18,928 nucleotides of DNA. Source: an uncultured Collinsella sp. GTDB lineage: Bacteria > Actinomycetota > Coriobacteriia > Coriobacteriales > Coriobacteriaceae. The notes under the pieces were generated by a model. That model saw only the letters and a list, made by a program, of their open reading frames with translations, was not told the DNA's origin and made no database searches. Shown here piece by piece: positions 6,490-14,151 of the stretch; position 1 is the first letter of the stretch; each line of letters starts with the position of its first letter. The stretch spans positions 1-18,928 of the forward strand of contig CATXXF010000037.1 of NCBI GenBank assembly GCA_958403395.1. Direction: 5' to 3'. Made by a program: the position numbers and the translations under genes.

Positions 6490-8673
6490 GTGAAGGATCC
6501 CGACCTCTCCACAACGGCTGCGCGCGACGCTGCCCGCATCGTCTGGTTTAAGCGCTACCCCGCCAAGCAGACGCTCATCGCATTTTTGCTCGCGCTGTTG
6601 GCGACCACGGCGTTTTCCATCGATCCCGCCCCGGTGTCGAGCAACGCAGTCTTGGCGATTGATCCCAAAGCCTCGGGCATGCTGTACGTGTGCTACGAGG
6701 TGCTCCTCTCGTTTGCCGGCCATACCGACGCGGTCATGCTGCTTGCGCTTGCCTGCCTGCTCACGCTGCCGTTTCGCTACGTATTCTTTGGCCGCGGCGA
6801 CGCTTGGCGTCCCTCGGTGATCCTTCCGTCGCTGTTCTTTGCCGTCTGCATGGTGTTTGGCCGCAGCTACGACCTCACCGATTCGGCCGAGATCGTGCTC
6901 GGCGACAAGGCCCGCATCATCTGCGCCTGGATAGGCGGTGCGGGCTGGATGCTCTTGGCGGTCGTTGCCTTCTACCTCGCCTTTGAGTGTCTAGATTGGC
7001 TGAGCTCTCGGCGCATTCCGTTTTCCGAAGCGCACTTTGGCCGCGTATGGCGTGTGGCTCACGCCGTGCTTTCGGTCCATCCCTTTGCCGGGCCCTTCCT
7101 GGTTCTTATGATCGCCTGGGCGCCCACGCTCATCGCTTCGCTGCCTGGCCTTTTTATGGGAGATACGGGTGCGCAGATTCGCCAGTGGTTCAACTACCCC
7201 AACGGCACGAGTGACTACCTGCGTCTGCTCAATCCCAATGTGTTGCTCAACGGACATCACCCCGTGGTGCACACGGCTATCATCGGTTCGTGCGTCCAGC
7301 TGGGGCTTTCACTGTTCAACAGCGCCAACGCGGGTCTTGCCATCTACACCTGCGCTCAGTTCGTTATTACGGCCGCCTGCATGGCCTATTCCATCTCGTC
7401 GCTGCGCAAGCTGGGCGTGAGCCTGCCGGTCCGCGGCGTGATCTTGCTGTTCTTTGTGTTTATGCCCATGTTCTCCAACTACGCGGCTCTGCTTACCAAA
7501 GATGTGCTGTTTGCCGACGCGTTTTTGGTGCTGTTGGTGCAGACCGTGAAGCTCGTGGCCTGCGGCCTGCCCCGTCGCGATGCCAATGCCGAGCGTGCGG
7601 GCGAACAGAGGCCCGTGCTCTTTGCGCGTCATGACTGGCTGCTGCTCGCTCTGGGCGCCATGGGTTCCACGTTCCTGCGCAACGGCGGCCTGGTGTTTCC
7701 CCTGGCGGCATGCGTAATCGCGGCGGCGTTTTGCGCATGGGACGCGCATGTGGCTCATCGTGCAGCCAAGCAGGCTGGTGCTGCGCCTTCGGGTGCCATC
7801 CTGCGTTTCCGCTGGGTCGGCGTCCTCGCGGTGCTCGCGCTCTGTCTTGCCTCCAATATGTACTTCACCAAGGTCTTTATGCCGGCGCACGACATCACGC
7901 CTGGTTCCAAGCGCGAAATCCTCTCGATTCCGTTCCAGCAGACGGCTCGTTTCGTCCAAAAGCACGACGGCCTCAACTCGGGTGTCAACCCCACGGTTAA
8001 GGAGGACGGCACCATCGTGGAGGCTCCTTGCGACGGCTTGGTGACCGACGAAGAGCGTGCCGTGATCGACCGCGTGCTCAAGTACGAGAACCTGGGCCGC
8101 CGTTACAACCCGGATAAGTCGGACGCCGTCAAAAATTGCTTTAACGAGTATGCCTCGCAGGAGGACATCAAGGCCTATTTTGAGGTGTGGGCTCAGATGT
8201 TCAAAAAGGATCCCGAGTGCTATATCTCGGCGCTCATCAATAACTACTATGGGTATTTTTATCCGAGCGCTCGCGACGCATGGGTCTACAGCACGGCGCG
8301 CAGTGCCGAGATCATGGCGAAGCCCGATAACCTCAAGTACTTTGACTTCCATCCGGTCGATAGCAAGGTTGTGCGCTGGTGCGACCACCTGATCAACCTG
8401 TATCGCGTGGCAGTACAACGCATCCCGTTTATCTCGCTCACCATGAGCTCGGCCACCTATGTGTGGATCATGATCGCCGTGGTGGTCTACCTGTTGCGCC
8501 GCCATTCGTGGCGCGGGCTGGCCATTTGGGTGCCGCTGCTGGGCGTGCTCGCCGTGTGCCTGATCGGTCCCTGCAACGGCTCGACCTACATGCGCTATCT
8601 GTATCCGGTCATCGCCTGCATGCCCTTTGCCGTCGGCGCCACCATCACCCGCAGCGATCTCCTCTGGTCCTAA
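6490..8673 (+). CDS. Large polytopic membrane protein, DUF6020-like
   Basis: This 727-residue protein has many membrane segments in the first ~450 residues, a soluble loop of about 200 residues (roughly 465-650), then two or three C-terminal membrane segments. I recognise features of the DUF6020 family of uncharacterised membrane proteins: LPGLFMGDTGAQIRQWFN (around residue 220), LNGHHPVVHT (around 252) and EILSIPFQQTARF (around 476). The overall layout resembles GT-C-fold lipid-linked-sugar glycosyltransferases, with an acidic motif in an early loop, but no catalytic residues can be assigned. The start is GTG at 6490 with GAAAGG (6474-6479) ten bases upstream; it follows the lgt-associated hairpin by 36 bases. 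It is probably involved in cell-envelope glycan or polymer metabolism (inference). Confidence 0.75.
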   Translation: MKDPDLSTTAARDAARIVWFKRYPAKQTLIAFLLALLATTAFSIDPAPVSSNAVLAIDPKASGMLYVCYEVLLSFAGHTDAVMLLALACLLTLPFRYVFFGRGDAWRPSVILPSLFFAVCMVFGRSYDLTDSAEIVLGDKARIICAWIGGAGWMLLAVVAFYLAFECLDWLSSRRIPFSEAHFGRVWRVAHAVLSVHPFAGPFLVLMIAWAPTLIASLPGLFMGDTGAQIRQWFNYPNGTSDYLRLLNPNVLLNGHHPVVHTAIIGSCVQLGLSLFNSANAGLAIYTCAQFVITAACMAYSISSLRKLGVSLPVRGVILLFFVFMPMFSNYAALLTKDVLFADAFLVLLVQTVKLVACGLPRRDANAERAGEQRPVLFARHDWLLLALGAMGSTFLRNGGLVFPLAACVIAAAFCAWDAHVAHRAAKQAGAAPSGAILRFRWVGVLAVLALCLASNMYFTKVFMPAHDITPGSKREILSIPFQQTARFVQKHDGLNSGVNPTVKEDGTIVEAPCDGLVTDEERAVIDRVLKYENLGRRYNPDKSDAVKNCFNEYASQEDIKAYFEVWAQMFKKDPECYISALINNYYGYFYPSARDAWVYSTARSAEIMAKPDNLKYFDFHPVDSKVVRWCDHLINLYRVAVQRIPFISLTMSSATYVWIMIAVVVYLLRRHSWRGLAIWVPLLGVLAVCLIGPCNGSTYMRYLYPVIACMPFAVGATITRSDLLWS

Positions 8674-8708
8674 TTTGGTGCAAAGGGGTCAGGTTGCTTT
8701 GCACCAAA
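8674..8708 (+). repeat. REP-like palindrome copy 2 (GGGTCAGG loop)
   Basis: A perfect 12-bp stem (8674-8685 with 8697-8708) encloses GGGTCAGGTTG. It starts at the base after the stop of the DUF6020-like gene. There is no T-run after it, so it is not a standard terminator. Its outer stem sequence differs from copy 1 on both arms, yet pairing is perfect. Confidence 0.7.
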
Positions 8709-8838
8709 GGGTGGCATCATCACGACGCCTTCATTTTGGGGTTTATCTCGCAGGCCAGTAGGTATATCATAACGACGTTTGTTTATATTGCCCGAGCATC
8801 TGCGCTGGGCTTTAGGTCGAAACCGATAGGAGACACGT

Positions 8839-9645
8839 ATGTCCGGACACTCTAAGTGGGCCACAACCAAGCATCGTAAGGGCGCGCAGGACGCCAAGCG
8901 TTCCGCCCTCTTCTCCAAGCTGAGCCGCAACATCACCGTTGCTGCCCGTCTCGGCGGCGACCCGCTGCCCGAGAACAACGCCAGCCTCGCCGCTGCCGTT
9001 GCTAAGGCCAAGGCTCAGTCCATGCCCAAGGACAAGATCAAGTCCGCTATCGACAAGGCCTTTGGTTCGGGTGCCGATGCCGCCGTCTACGAGAACATCG
9101 TGTACGAGGGCTACGGTCCCGCCGGTGTTGCCGTCTACGTCGACTGCCTGACCGATAACCGCAACCGCACCGCTGCCGACGTCCGTTCCGCCTTCTCCCA
9201 CGCTGGTGGCAACCTGGGCACCTCCGGTTCCGTCGCCTTCCAGTTTGAGCGCAAGGGCCAGATCGTCGTCGCCAAGGAGATCCTGGACGAGAACGCCAAG
9301 AAGGAGACCATGATCGCCAACGGTCCTGCCGGTGACGAGGATGAGTTCATGATGGCCATCGCCGAGGCCGGTGGCGAGGACTACGAGGACGCTGGCGAGG
9401 AGTGGATCGTCTGGACCGCTGCTAACGACGTCATGGCTGTCTCCAAGGCGCTCGAGGAGCAGGGCGTCCAGGTCAAGGGCTCCGAGACCACCATGGTCCC
9501 GACTACCCCGACCGAGGTCTCCGGTACCGACGCCAAGAAGGTCCAGCGCCTCATCGACCGTCTTGAGGAGCTCGACGACGTCCAGGATGTTTACAGCACC
9601 ATGGACATGACCGACGAGGTCATCGCTGCCCTCGAGGAGGAGTAG
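8839..9645 (+). CDS. yebC: YebC/PmpR family protein
   Basis: YebC-family proteins are cytoplasmic; they have long been annotated as transcription regulators and have more recently been linked to translation. The 268-residue product has the hallmark N-terminus SGHSKWATTKHRKGAQDAKR, then SMPKDKIKSAIDKA (61-74), YEGYGPAG (89-96) and LTDNRNRTAADVR (104-116). It is slightly longer than the usual ~240-250 residues, with an acidic EDYEDAGEE insert and an EEE end. AGGAGA (8828-8833) precedes the ATG. In the 130-base upstream gap, past REP-like copy 2, TATATT at 8784-8789 is a possible -10 without a convincing -35. Codons are strongly biased to C-ending forms, suggesting high expression. Confidence 0.95.
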   Translation: MSGHSKWATTKHRKGAQDAKRSALFSKLSRNITVAARLGGDPLPENNASLAAAVAKAKAQSMPKDKIKSAIDKAFGSGADAAVYENIVYEGYGPAGVAVYVDCLTDNRNRTAADVRSAFSHAGGNLGTSGSVAFQFERKGQIVVAKEILDENAKKETMIANGPAGDEDEFMMAIAEAGGEDYEDAGEEWIVWTAANDVMAVSKALEEQGVQVKGSETTMVPTTPTEVSGTDAKKVQRLIDRLEELDDVQDVYSTMDMTDEVIAALEEE

Positions 9646-9714
9646 CGCCCACACGGGTTAAGCCGTGCATATCTGGGCATAATGAAGCGAGCATGCAAGC
9701 CTCGTGGAATAGAT

Positions 9715-9757
9715 GAGCCGGATCCGCGTGCGTATGGCACCGGACCCGGCTCTTTTA
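9715..9757 (+). terminator. Intrinsic terminator of yebC
   Basis: GAGCCGG (9715-9721) pairs with CCGGCTC (9746-9752), with further inner pairing (CCG and TGC with GCA and CGG), followed by TTTTAT. It is 70 bases past the yebC stop. Confidence 0.8.
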
Positions 9758-9761
9758 TAAT
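9756..9761 (+). promoter_or_regulatory. Candidate -10 for the amaP-DUF2273-asp23 operon
   Basis: A perfect TATAAT overlaps the T-tract of the yebC terminator, 50 bases before the amaP start. The -35 region would fall inside the terminator stem and is weak (TATGGC at 17-base spacing). Confidence 0.4.
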
Positions 9762-9810
9762 GATGCGAATCGTTTTGCATTCTGTGGACCGAAACCTGAA
9801 GGGAGCGCGC

Positions 9811-10356
9811 GTGCGCGTACTCAAACGAGCCCTAGCGATCGTGTATCTTGCCGCCGCCATCGTGGCGCTGGGTACGCTTGTCTGCCAGTTCTGGGGACCG
9901 TATACGTATCGCTTTATGCTGCTGCTGCGTGACGCCATGCCTCGCGTCGTCGTTACGGTGTGTGCCGCTATCGTGGCGCTTGGCGTGCTCATCGGTTTTT
10001 TCCGCCTGATGTTCGCGCGTCGCGAGCCGTCCTGCGTGCATCCGGCGGGGGAGCGCAATATCGAGGTCACGCTCGCAGCGCTTTCCTCGTGTGCCCGTGC
10101 TGCTGCCGAACGCGATAATCGCGTGATGGTCGAGCATATCGAGGCGTGTGTTCAGGGCTCCGACGAATCGCGCGTCCGTTTTAAGGTCGAAGCCATCGCG
10201 CTCGATGATAAGGACGTCGCTTCCCTTGCCACCGCGATGCAGCAGCGCATCGAGAAGGCCTGCGACACCATGCTCGGCACGCCGGGCACGACCGCGCGCG
10301 TCCGTTTTTTGCCGTCCAAGACTACCGTCCAGACCGTGGAGGTTTCCGGTGAGTGA
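9811..10356 (+). CDS. amaP: Alkaline shock response membrane anchor protein (AmaP-like)
   Basis: AmaP proteins anchor Asp23-family proteins to the cytoplasmic membrane. The 181-residue product has two membrane segments (about residues 7-26 and 47-66) and a C-terminal soluble domain resembling an Asp23-like fold (ERNIEVTLAAL onward). The GTG at 9811 is chosen because AAGGGAG (9799-9805) precedes it; an upstream in-frame ATG at 9682 would run through the yebC terminator and is rejected. Its end overlaps the next gene by 8 bases, and a DUF2273 gene and an Asp23 gene follow, the standard order of this operon. The assignment rests on topology and neighbours more than on sharp motifs. Confidence 0.8.
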   Translation: MRVLKRALAIVYLAAAIVALGTLVCQFWGPYTYRFMLLLRDAMPRVVVTVCAAIVALGVLIGFFRLMFARREPSCVHPAGERNIEVTLAALSSCARAAAERDNRVMVEHIEACVQGSDESRVRFKVEAIALDDKDVASLATAMQQRIEKACDTMLGTPGTTARVRFLPSKTTVQTVEVSGE

Positions 10357-10726
10357 TACCAACCAAGACAAGACCGCCCGCACGCCGCGCCTGACGATCG
10401 ACCAGAACGCTACGCCGGCAGGCGAGTCCACCGACACCAAGCTCGAGGCCGGCGAGCAGCATGACGTCGCCGCCAACGACTTTGACGAGGCCATGGGTCT
10501 CATCAAAGGTACGGGCGCTGCTATCTGGAGCTACGCCGTGCGCCACCCCAATACTACGCTCGGCGCCTTGGCAGGCTTTATCCTCGCCGTGCTGGTACTT
10601 ACGTTGGGTCTGTGGGACACGCTCGTCATCGCATTCTTTGTGCTGATCGGCGCCGTGATCGGCCAGATTCGCGACGGCGAGAACGGTATCGTCAACTTCT
10701 TCGGCCGTCTGTTTAGCGGCCGCTAA
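10349..10726 (+). CDS. DUF2273 family small membrane protein
   Basis: This 125-residue protein has a charged, disordered-looking N-terminal segment of about 60 residues, then the DUF2273 core with two membrane helices (about 70-87 and 89-107) and the GAVIGQIRDGENGIVNFFGRLF end typical of the family. DUF2273 proteins are usually about 60 residues, so the N-terminal half is an extension. The start is GTG at 10349, with GGAGG (10338-10342) inside the amaP coding end, and the genes overlap by 8 bases, implying translational coupling. Its position between amaP and asp23 is the family's common context; it likely forms part of an envelope-stress assembly. Confidence 0.85.
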   Translation: MSDTNQDKTARTPRLTIDQNATPAGESTDTKLEAGEQHDVAANDFDEAMGLIKGTGAAIWSYAVRHPNTTLGALAGFILAVLVLTLGLWDTLVIAFFVLIGAVIGQIRDGENGIVNFFGRLFSGR

Positions 10727-10770
10727 TATGAATTCGACTGTCGCATCTGCGGCAGGCATAAGGAGGAACC

Positions 10771-11295
10771 ATGGCTTTTAACACGAAGGTCGATGTGGCC
10801 GATACCGAGCTCGAGGCGAATGAGGCCGTCGCCGATGCCGGGGACGTGACGCTCGAGGACGAGGCACTCGTCGAGGCCGAGTCCGATACGGACGAGGACA
10901 ACGAGGAGATGGACGAGGAGGCGGACGAGTCCGAGGACTCGCTGACCTATTCCAACGGTGTGATCGAGAAGATCGTTGCCATGGCCACCCGCGAGGTGCC
11001 GCATGTTCTGGGCATGAAGGGTAACCTTATGCACTTTGTGCAGGAACAGTTTGGTGCCGAGAACCTGACCAAGGGCGTGACGGTCGAGGTCACCGACGAC
11101 AACCGCGTGGTCGTCAACATCTCGGTCATCATCGAGTACGGCGCCTATGCGCCTGCTATCTTTGACGACGTTAAGGCGCGCGTCACCGAGCGTCTGGCCG
11201 CGATGACCGGCCTTGAGGTGGCAGGCGTCAACCTGCGCATCGAGGATGTCATCACCCCCGAGGAGTACGAGCACCGCACCAGCCAGCACGAGTAA
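10771..11295 (+). CDS. Asp23/Gls24 family envelope stress response protein
   Basis: Asp23/Gls24 proteins are abundant membrane-associated proteins of Gram-positives linked to cell-wall and alkaline stress. The 174-residue product has the conserved core from about residue 58 (LTYSNGVIEKIVAMATREVPHV) through VTVEVTDDNRVVVNISVIIEYGA to LEVAGVNLRIEDV. Its first 57 residues are unusual: 25 are Asp or Glu and only one (Lys6) is basic, a long acidic tail absent from textbook members. AAGGAGG (10759-10765) is a strong ribosome-binding site. It follows the DUF2273 gene by 44 bases and its stop is the edge of REP-like copy 3. Confidence 0.92.
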   Translation: MAFNTKVDVADTELEANEAVADAGDVTLEDEALVEAESDTDEDNEEMDEEADESEDSLTYSNGVIEKIVAMATREVPHVLGMKGNLMHFVQEQFGAENLTKGVTVEVTDDNRVVVNISVIIEYGAYAPAIFDDVKARVTERLAAMTGLEVAGVNLRIEDVITPEEYEHRTSQHE

Positions 11296-11330
11296 CCTAC
11301 CAAATAGGGACAGGTTTGTTTCGATAGGTT
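11294..11330 (+). repeat. REP-like palindrome copy 3 (GGGACAGG loop, imperfect stem)
   Basis: AACCTA (11294-11299) pairs with TAGGTT (11325-11330), with further broken pairing inward (C/G, AA/TT), around TAGGGACAGGTTTG. The last two bases of the asp23 stop codon form part of the stem. The GGGACAGG core matches copies 1 and 2. Confidence 0.5.
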
Positions 11331-11347
11331 TTACCTGCGAAAACGCT

Positions 11348-11390
11348 AAACGGTCGACCGCGCAAGCAAAAGTGCGGTCGACCGTTTTCT
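11348..11390 (+). terminator. Intrinsic terminator of the asp23 operon
   Basis: A perfect 14-bp stem (AAACGGTCGACCGC at 11348-11361 with 11374-11387) with a 12-base loop is followed by TTCTG. Past it, to 11502, there is no gene; TTGCAA (11432-11437) and TACCCT (11454-11459) are a weak promoter candidate for the next gene. Confidence 0.8.
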
Positions 11391-11502
11391 GTATGCCCCC
11401 GACGCAGGCATACCGCTCGTCTAACTAAGGGTTGCAATCTTCGCGTTCCGCGTTACCCTAATGGGCGCATTGTTTCCAAATTGTTAACGAGGGGTTGCCG
11501 TA

Positions 11503-12525
11503 ATGGCCGACGAACACGAGACCGAAAGCAAGGCATGGGCGATTGAAGCCGCTGCGGCAGAGGCGGCGTCGCGTGCCGCCGAGGAGATGCATCGTCCTCC
11601 GGTGGTGCCGATGGAGCGCGTTGTCGGTCGCGAGGATATCGAACGTGGCGAGCGCGCCGGCCGCAAGCGCAGCCAGGAGCCCGGCTTTCCGCGCTTTTTT
11701 GCGGAGCTCAATCTGGGCCTGATCCTCACGGCGTTTGCCATCGTGGCCTTTAAAACGCCCAATCACTTTGCCTTCGGCGGCACCTCGGGTGTGTCGGTCA
11801 TTCTTTCCACGCTGTTCCCGACTCTGCCCGTCGGCGTCTTTATGTGGATTATCAACGCGGTCCTGGTCATCCTGGGCTTTATCTTTTTGGAGCGCAAGGC
11901 AATCCTTTGGAGCGTCTTTGCCTCGTTTGCGCTTTCGGCCTACGTCTCGCTGTTTGAGCTCTTCATCCCGACGGATGTTTCGATGACGGGCGATATGTGG
12001 CTCGACCTGTGTTTTGCCGTCATCTTGCCGGCGCTGGGCAGTGCCATTGTCTTTGACATTGGCACCTCGACGGGCGGCACCGACATCCTTGCCATGATCC
12101 TCAAGCGTCGTACGACGCTCGAGATCGGACGCGCCTTGTTGCTGGTCGATATCGGCATCGTGACCGTCGCGGCTTTCCTGTATGGCCCGCGCGTCGGTCT
12201 GTACTGCGTGCTCGGTCTGTTTGCCAAGACGCTTGTGGTCGACAAGGCTATCGAGAGCATTCACCTTCGTAAGGTCTGCACGATCATTTGCTCCGAGCCC
12301 CTTAAAGTCGAGGAGTTTATCGTCAAGCATCTCAACCGCACGGCAACGATCAGCCGTGGCTACGGCGCTTTCTCGGGCAAGTGCGTCACGGTGATCATGA
12401 GCGTGCTGAGCCGTCGCGAGGCAGTGCAACTGCGCCGCTATGCCCGCGAGATTGACCCTGGCGCCTTCATCACCATCGTCGATAGCTCCGAAATCGTCGG
12501 CAAGGGCTTCCGCGGCACAAACTAG
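11503..12525 (+). CDS. YitT family membrane protein (DUF161/DUF2179)
   Basis: This 340-residue protein has five or six membrane segments from about residue 68 to 245, including TPNHFAFGGTSGVSVIL and the DIGTSTGGTDILAMIL segment characteristic of YitT/DUF161 proteins. A soluble C-terminal domain follows (DUF2179-like: KVCTIICSEPLKVEEFI, then GYGAFSGK, then ITIVDSSEIVGKGF). The family is widespread in Gram-positives and its substrate is unknown. The first ~65 residues form an Ala/Glu/Arg-rich charged cytoplasmic extension not usual for the family. GAGGGG (11488-11493) precedes the ATG. No intrinsic terminator is seen after the stop. Confidence 0.92.
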   Translation: MADEHETESKAWAIEAAAAEAASRAAEEMHRPPVVPMERVVGREDIERGERAGRKRSQEPGFPRFFAELNLGLILTAFAIVAFKTPNHFAFGGTSGVSVILSTLFPTLPVGVFMWIINAVLVILGFIFLERKAILWSVFASFALSAYVSLFELFIPTDVSMTGDMWLDLCFAVILPALGSAIVFDIGTSTGGTDILAMILKRRTTLEIGRALLLVDIGIVTVAAFLYGPRVGLYCVLGLFAKTLVVDKAIESIHLRKVCTIICSEPLKVEEFIVKHLNRTATISRGYGAFSGKCVTVIMSVLSRREAVQLRRYAREIDPGAFITIVDSSEIVGKGFRGTN

Positions 12526-12675
12526 CCCGGGCGTACCCTTCGAATCATTGAATAAAGCCGGCTGCGTTGCAAATCGGTCATCTTGCGGTATTTGTCCCCA
12601 CATTGGGCGATAATGATGCCAAAGACATCGTTTGCGATCCAGGTGATTCGCTCTAGATACGAAGGGATGATTTCG
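12526..12675. other. Intergenic region with TTTGTCCCC string
   Basis: 150 bases without a supported gene. It contains TTTGTCCCCACA (12591-12602), the reverse-strand form of a GGGGACA string like those in the REP-like hairpins, and GATAAT (12609-12614), a possible -10 without a good -35. The minus strand has a 65-codon open frame (12522-12719) overlapping the next gene's start, with no ribosome-binding site evidence; see findings. Confidence 0.35.
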
Positions 12676-14043
12676 ATGTTCTGTTCGCAGTGTGGCGCCC
12701 CCATGGGCGATAACGACAAGTTCTGCGGCGTGTGCGGTGCCCCTAATACCGAGGTTAAGGCCGCCGGTCCCGCTCCGCAAGCTCAACCTCAGCCGCAGGG
12801 TCAGCCGTTTGCCCAGCCGCAGCCGCAGCCGTTCGTTGCGCCCCAGCGGGCTATGAACTCGCCCAAGGGTTGCATGGCTCAGGCCTTCAACGACATGCTT
12901 AAGGTTCCCGGCGCCTTGGTTCGCGTATGCCAAATCGCCTTTTTGCCGGCGCTGATCTGTGTTGTCTCGGTGCTGGTGCTGTTTATCCCCGTTATCGGCG
13001 GTATCGCAGCGGCCATTGGCTTTTTGCTCGCGTACGTGGCAAGCGTGTGCGGCGCGGGCTTTGCCATCGAGTGGGGTCGTGACCTGTCGCTCAAGGATGA
13101 TAACGGCATGGAGCGTCCGCTGCTGCGCTCGACCTCGTTTGGATTGGGCATTTTCTCGTCTGTCATTACGAACGTGCTCCGGCTCATAGCCATTATTCCG
13201 GTGATCGGTGTGGTGTTCTCGGTGCTTGAGAGCGCTGTGATCGGTGCCGTTGGCTCGTACTATTACTACGGTTCGAGCGGCCTCGAGGGTGCACTCATCG
13301 GGTCGATGGGTCTGCTTGTCTTTGCCATGATCGTGTCGGTGGTACTGGGCATCTTCTTTAAGATGTTTGGCGATGCCGCCGTGATGCACTTTGCCGTCGC
13401 GGGGCGCGTGGAGAGCGCGTTTTCGCTCGAGAAGGTTTGGAAGTCCTATAAGGCCAACCTGGGCAAGTTGTTCTGCGCATCGATTCTCCCCGAGTTTTTG
13501 ACGGGCATTGTTTCCAATATCATCACTTGGATTTTCACCGCCATCTTTGGTTTTGTTGCCGCGCTGGGCATTAGCAGCTATGGCTACTACGGCTACTATT
13601 CTCGTCCTTCGGGTCTCGAGGCAATCATCACGGGCGGCGGCATCACGCTCATTCTGTTCTTGATGATTGTTGCCTTTGTCACGGTGTTCCTGACTGTGTT
13701 TGGCAAGATGCTCAAGTATCGCGCCGTTGGCTATTGGGCGGCACGCCATGCCAGCGAGTGGTCCGACGAGGATACCGACGACGTCCTGACGTTTGTGCTC
13801 CCGGGTGAGAAGAAGCCTGCTCCTGCGGGATTCAATCCCACGGCCGCCACTGGTGCTGCACCCGCGCCTGCACCTGCTCCGGCACCTGCCCCTGCACCCG
13901 CGCCTGCACCTGCTCCGGCACCTGCCCCTGCACCCGCACCGACGCCCGAGGCGACGCCTGCGGAGCCCGATTGGGATGCCGTTGCCACGCCGGCGGATGA
14001 GCCGGGCGATAATCCTGCTGCCGAAAACAATCAAACCGAATAG
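12676..14043 (+). CDS. Zinc-ribbon multi-pass membrane protein with Ala-Pro tail
   Basis: The protein (455 residues) opens with a zinc ribbon: Cys3, Cys6, Cys17 and Cys20 in MFCSQCG..KFCGVCG. A Pro/Gln-rich linker (about 28-58) leads to a multi-pass membrane region (about 75-360) resembling DUF4013-type membrane proteins. Tyr/Gly-rich loops (YYYYGSSG, YGYYGYYSRPSG) lie between helices. The cytoplasmic-looking end carries a long Ala-Pro alternation (from about residue 394) and an acidic tail. The start at 12676 is preferred over the in-frame ATG at 12667 because GAAGGGATGA sits nine bases before it and the next zinc-ribbon gene also begins MFC. The function is unknown; zinc-ribbon plus membrane-domain proteins of this kind are common near DUF4234 and DUF2752 genes. 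Confidence 0.8.
   Translation: MFCSQCGAPMGDNDKFCGVCGAPNTEVKAAGPAPQAQPQPQGQPFAQPQPQPFVAPQRAMNSPKGCMAQAFNDMLKVPGALVRVCQIAFLPALICVVSVLVLFIPVIGGIAAAIGFLLAYVASVCGAGFAIEWGRDLSLKDDNGMERPLLRSTSFGLGIFSSVITNVLRLIAIIPVIGVVFSVLESAVIGAVGSYYYYGSSGLEGALIGSMGLLVFAMIVSVVLGIFFKMFGDAAVMHFAVAGRVESAFSLEKVWKSYKANLGKLFCASILPEFLTGIVSNIITWIFTAIFGFVAALGISSYGYYGYYSRPSGLEAIITGGGITLILFLMIVAFVTVFLTVFGKMLKYRAVGYWAARHASEWSDEDTDDVLTFVLPGEKKPAPAGFNPTAATGAAPAPAPAPAPAPAPAPAPAPAPAPAPAPTPEATPAEPDWDAVATPADEPGDNPAAENNQTE
13859..13930 (+). repeat. Tandem repeat, two exact 36-bp units, encoding Ala-Pro
   Basis: Units 13859-13894 and 13895-13930 are identical; each is built of three related 12-bp pieces (CACCYGCBCCKG-like). All lengths are multiples of three, so copy number can change without breaking the frame. 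Confidence 0.9.
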
Positions 14044-14050
14044 TCGGTCG

Positions 14051-14087
14051 AGGCGCCCTAGGCAACTGAGCTCGGGGCGCCTTTTTC
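14051..14087 (+). terminator. Intrinsic terminator of the zinc-ribbon Ala-Pro gene
   Basis: AGGCGCCC (14051-14058) pairs with GGGCGCCT (14075-14082), followed by TTTTTC. It lies 8 bases past the stop. Confidence 0.85.
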
Positions 14088-14151
14088 TACTGCGAAAGCA
14101 AGAAAATGCCTGGGAAAACGGTTGCAGCAATATTTCTCGGAAATTGATCAA

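Noticed and set aside
5357..6514. Minus-strand 385-codon open frame opposite lgt
   Set aside because: Lgt motifs are unmistakable on the plus strand; the antisense frame has no start signal.
6411..8708. Insertion sequence or transposon bounded by the palindromes
   Set aside because: No transposase gene lies between them; the enclosed gene is a membrane protein and no target duplication was found.
9682..9810. Upstream ATG extension of amaP
   Set aside because: It would encode through the yebC terminator and the TATAAT; the GTG at 9811 has a proper ribosome-binding site.
11458..14151. 897-codon minus-strand open frame across yitT and the zinc-ribbon gene
   Set aside because: It is an Arg/His/Asp-rich mirror of two well-supported plus-strand genes and crosses their terminators.
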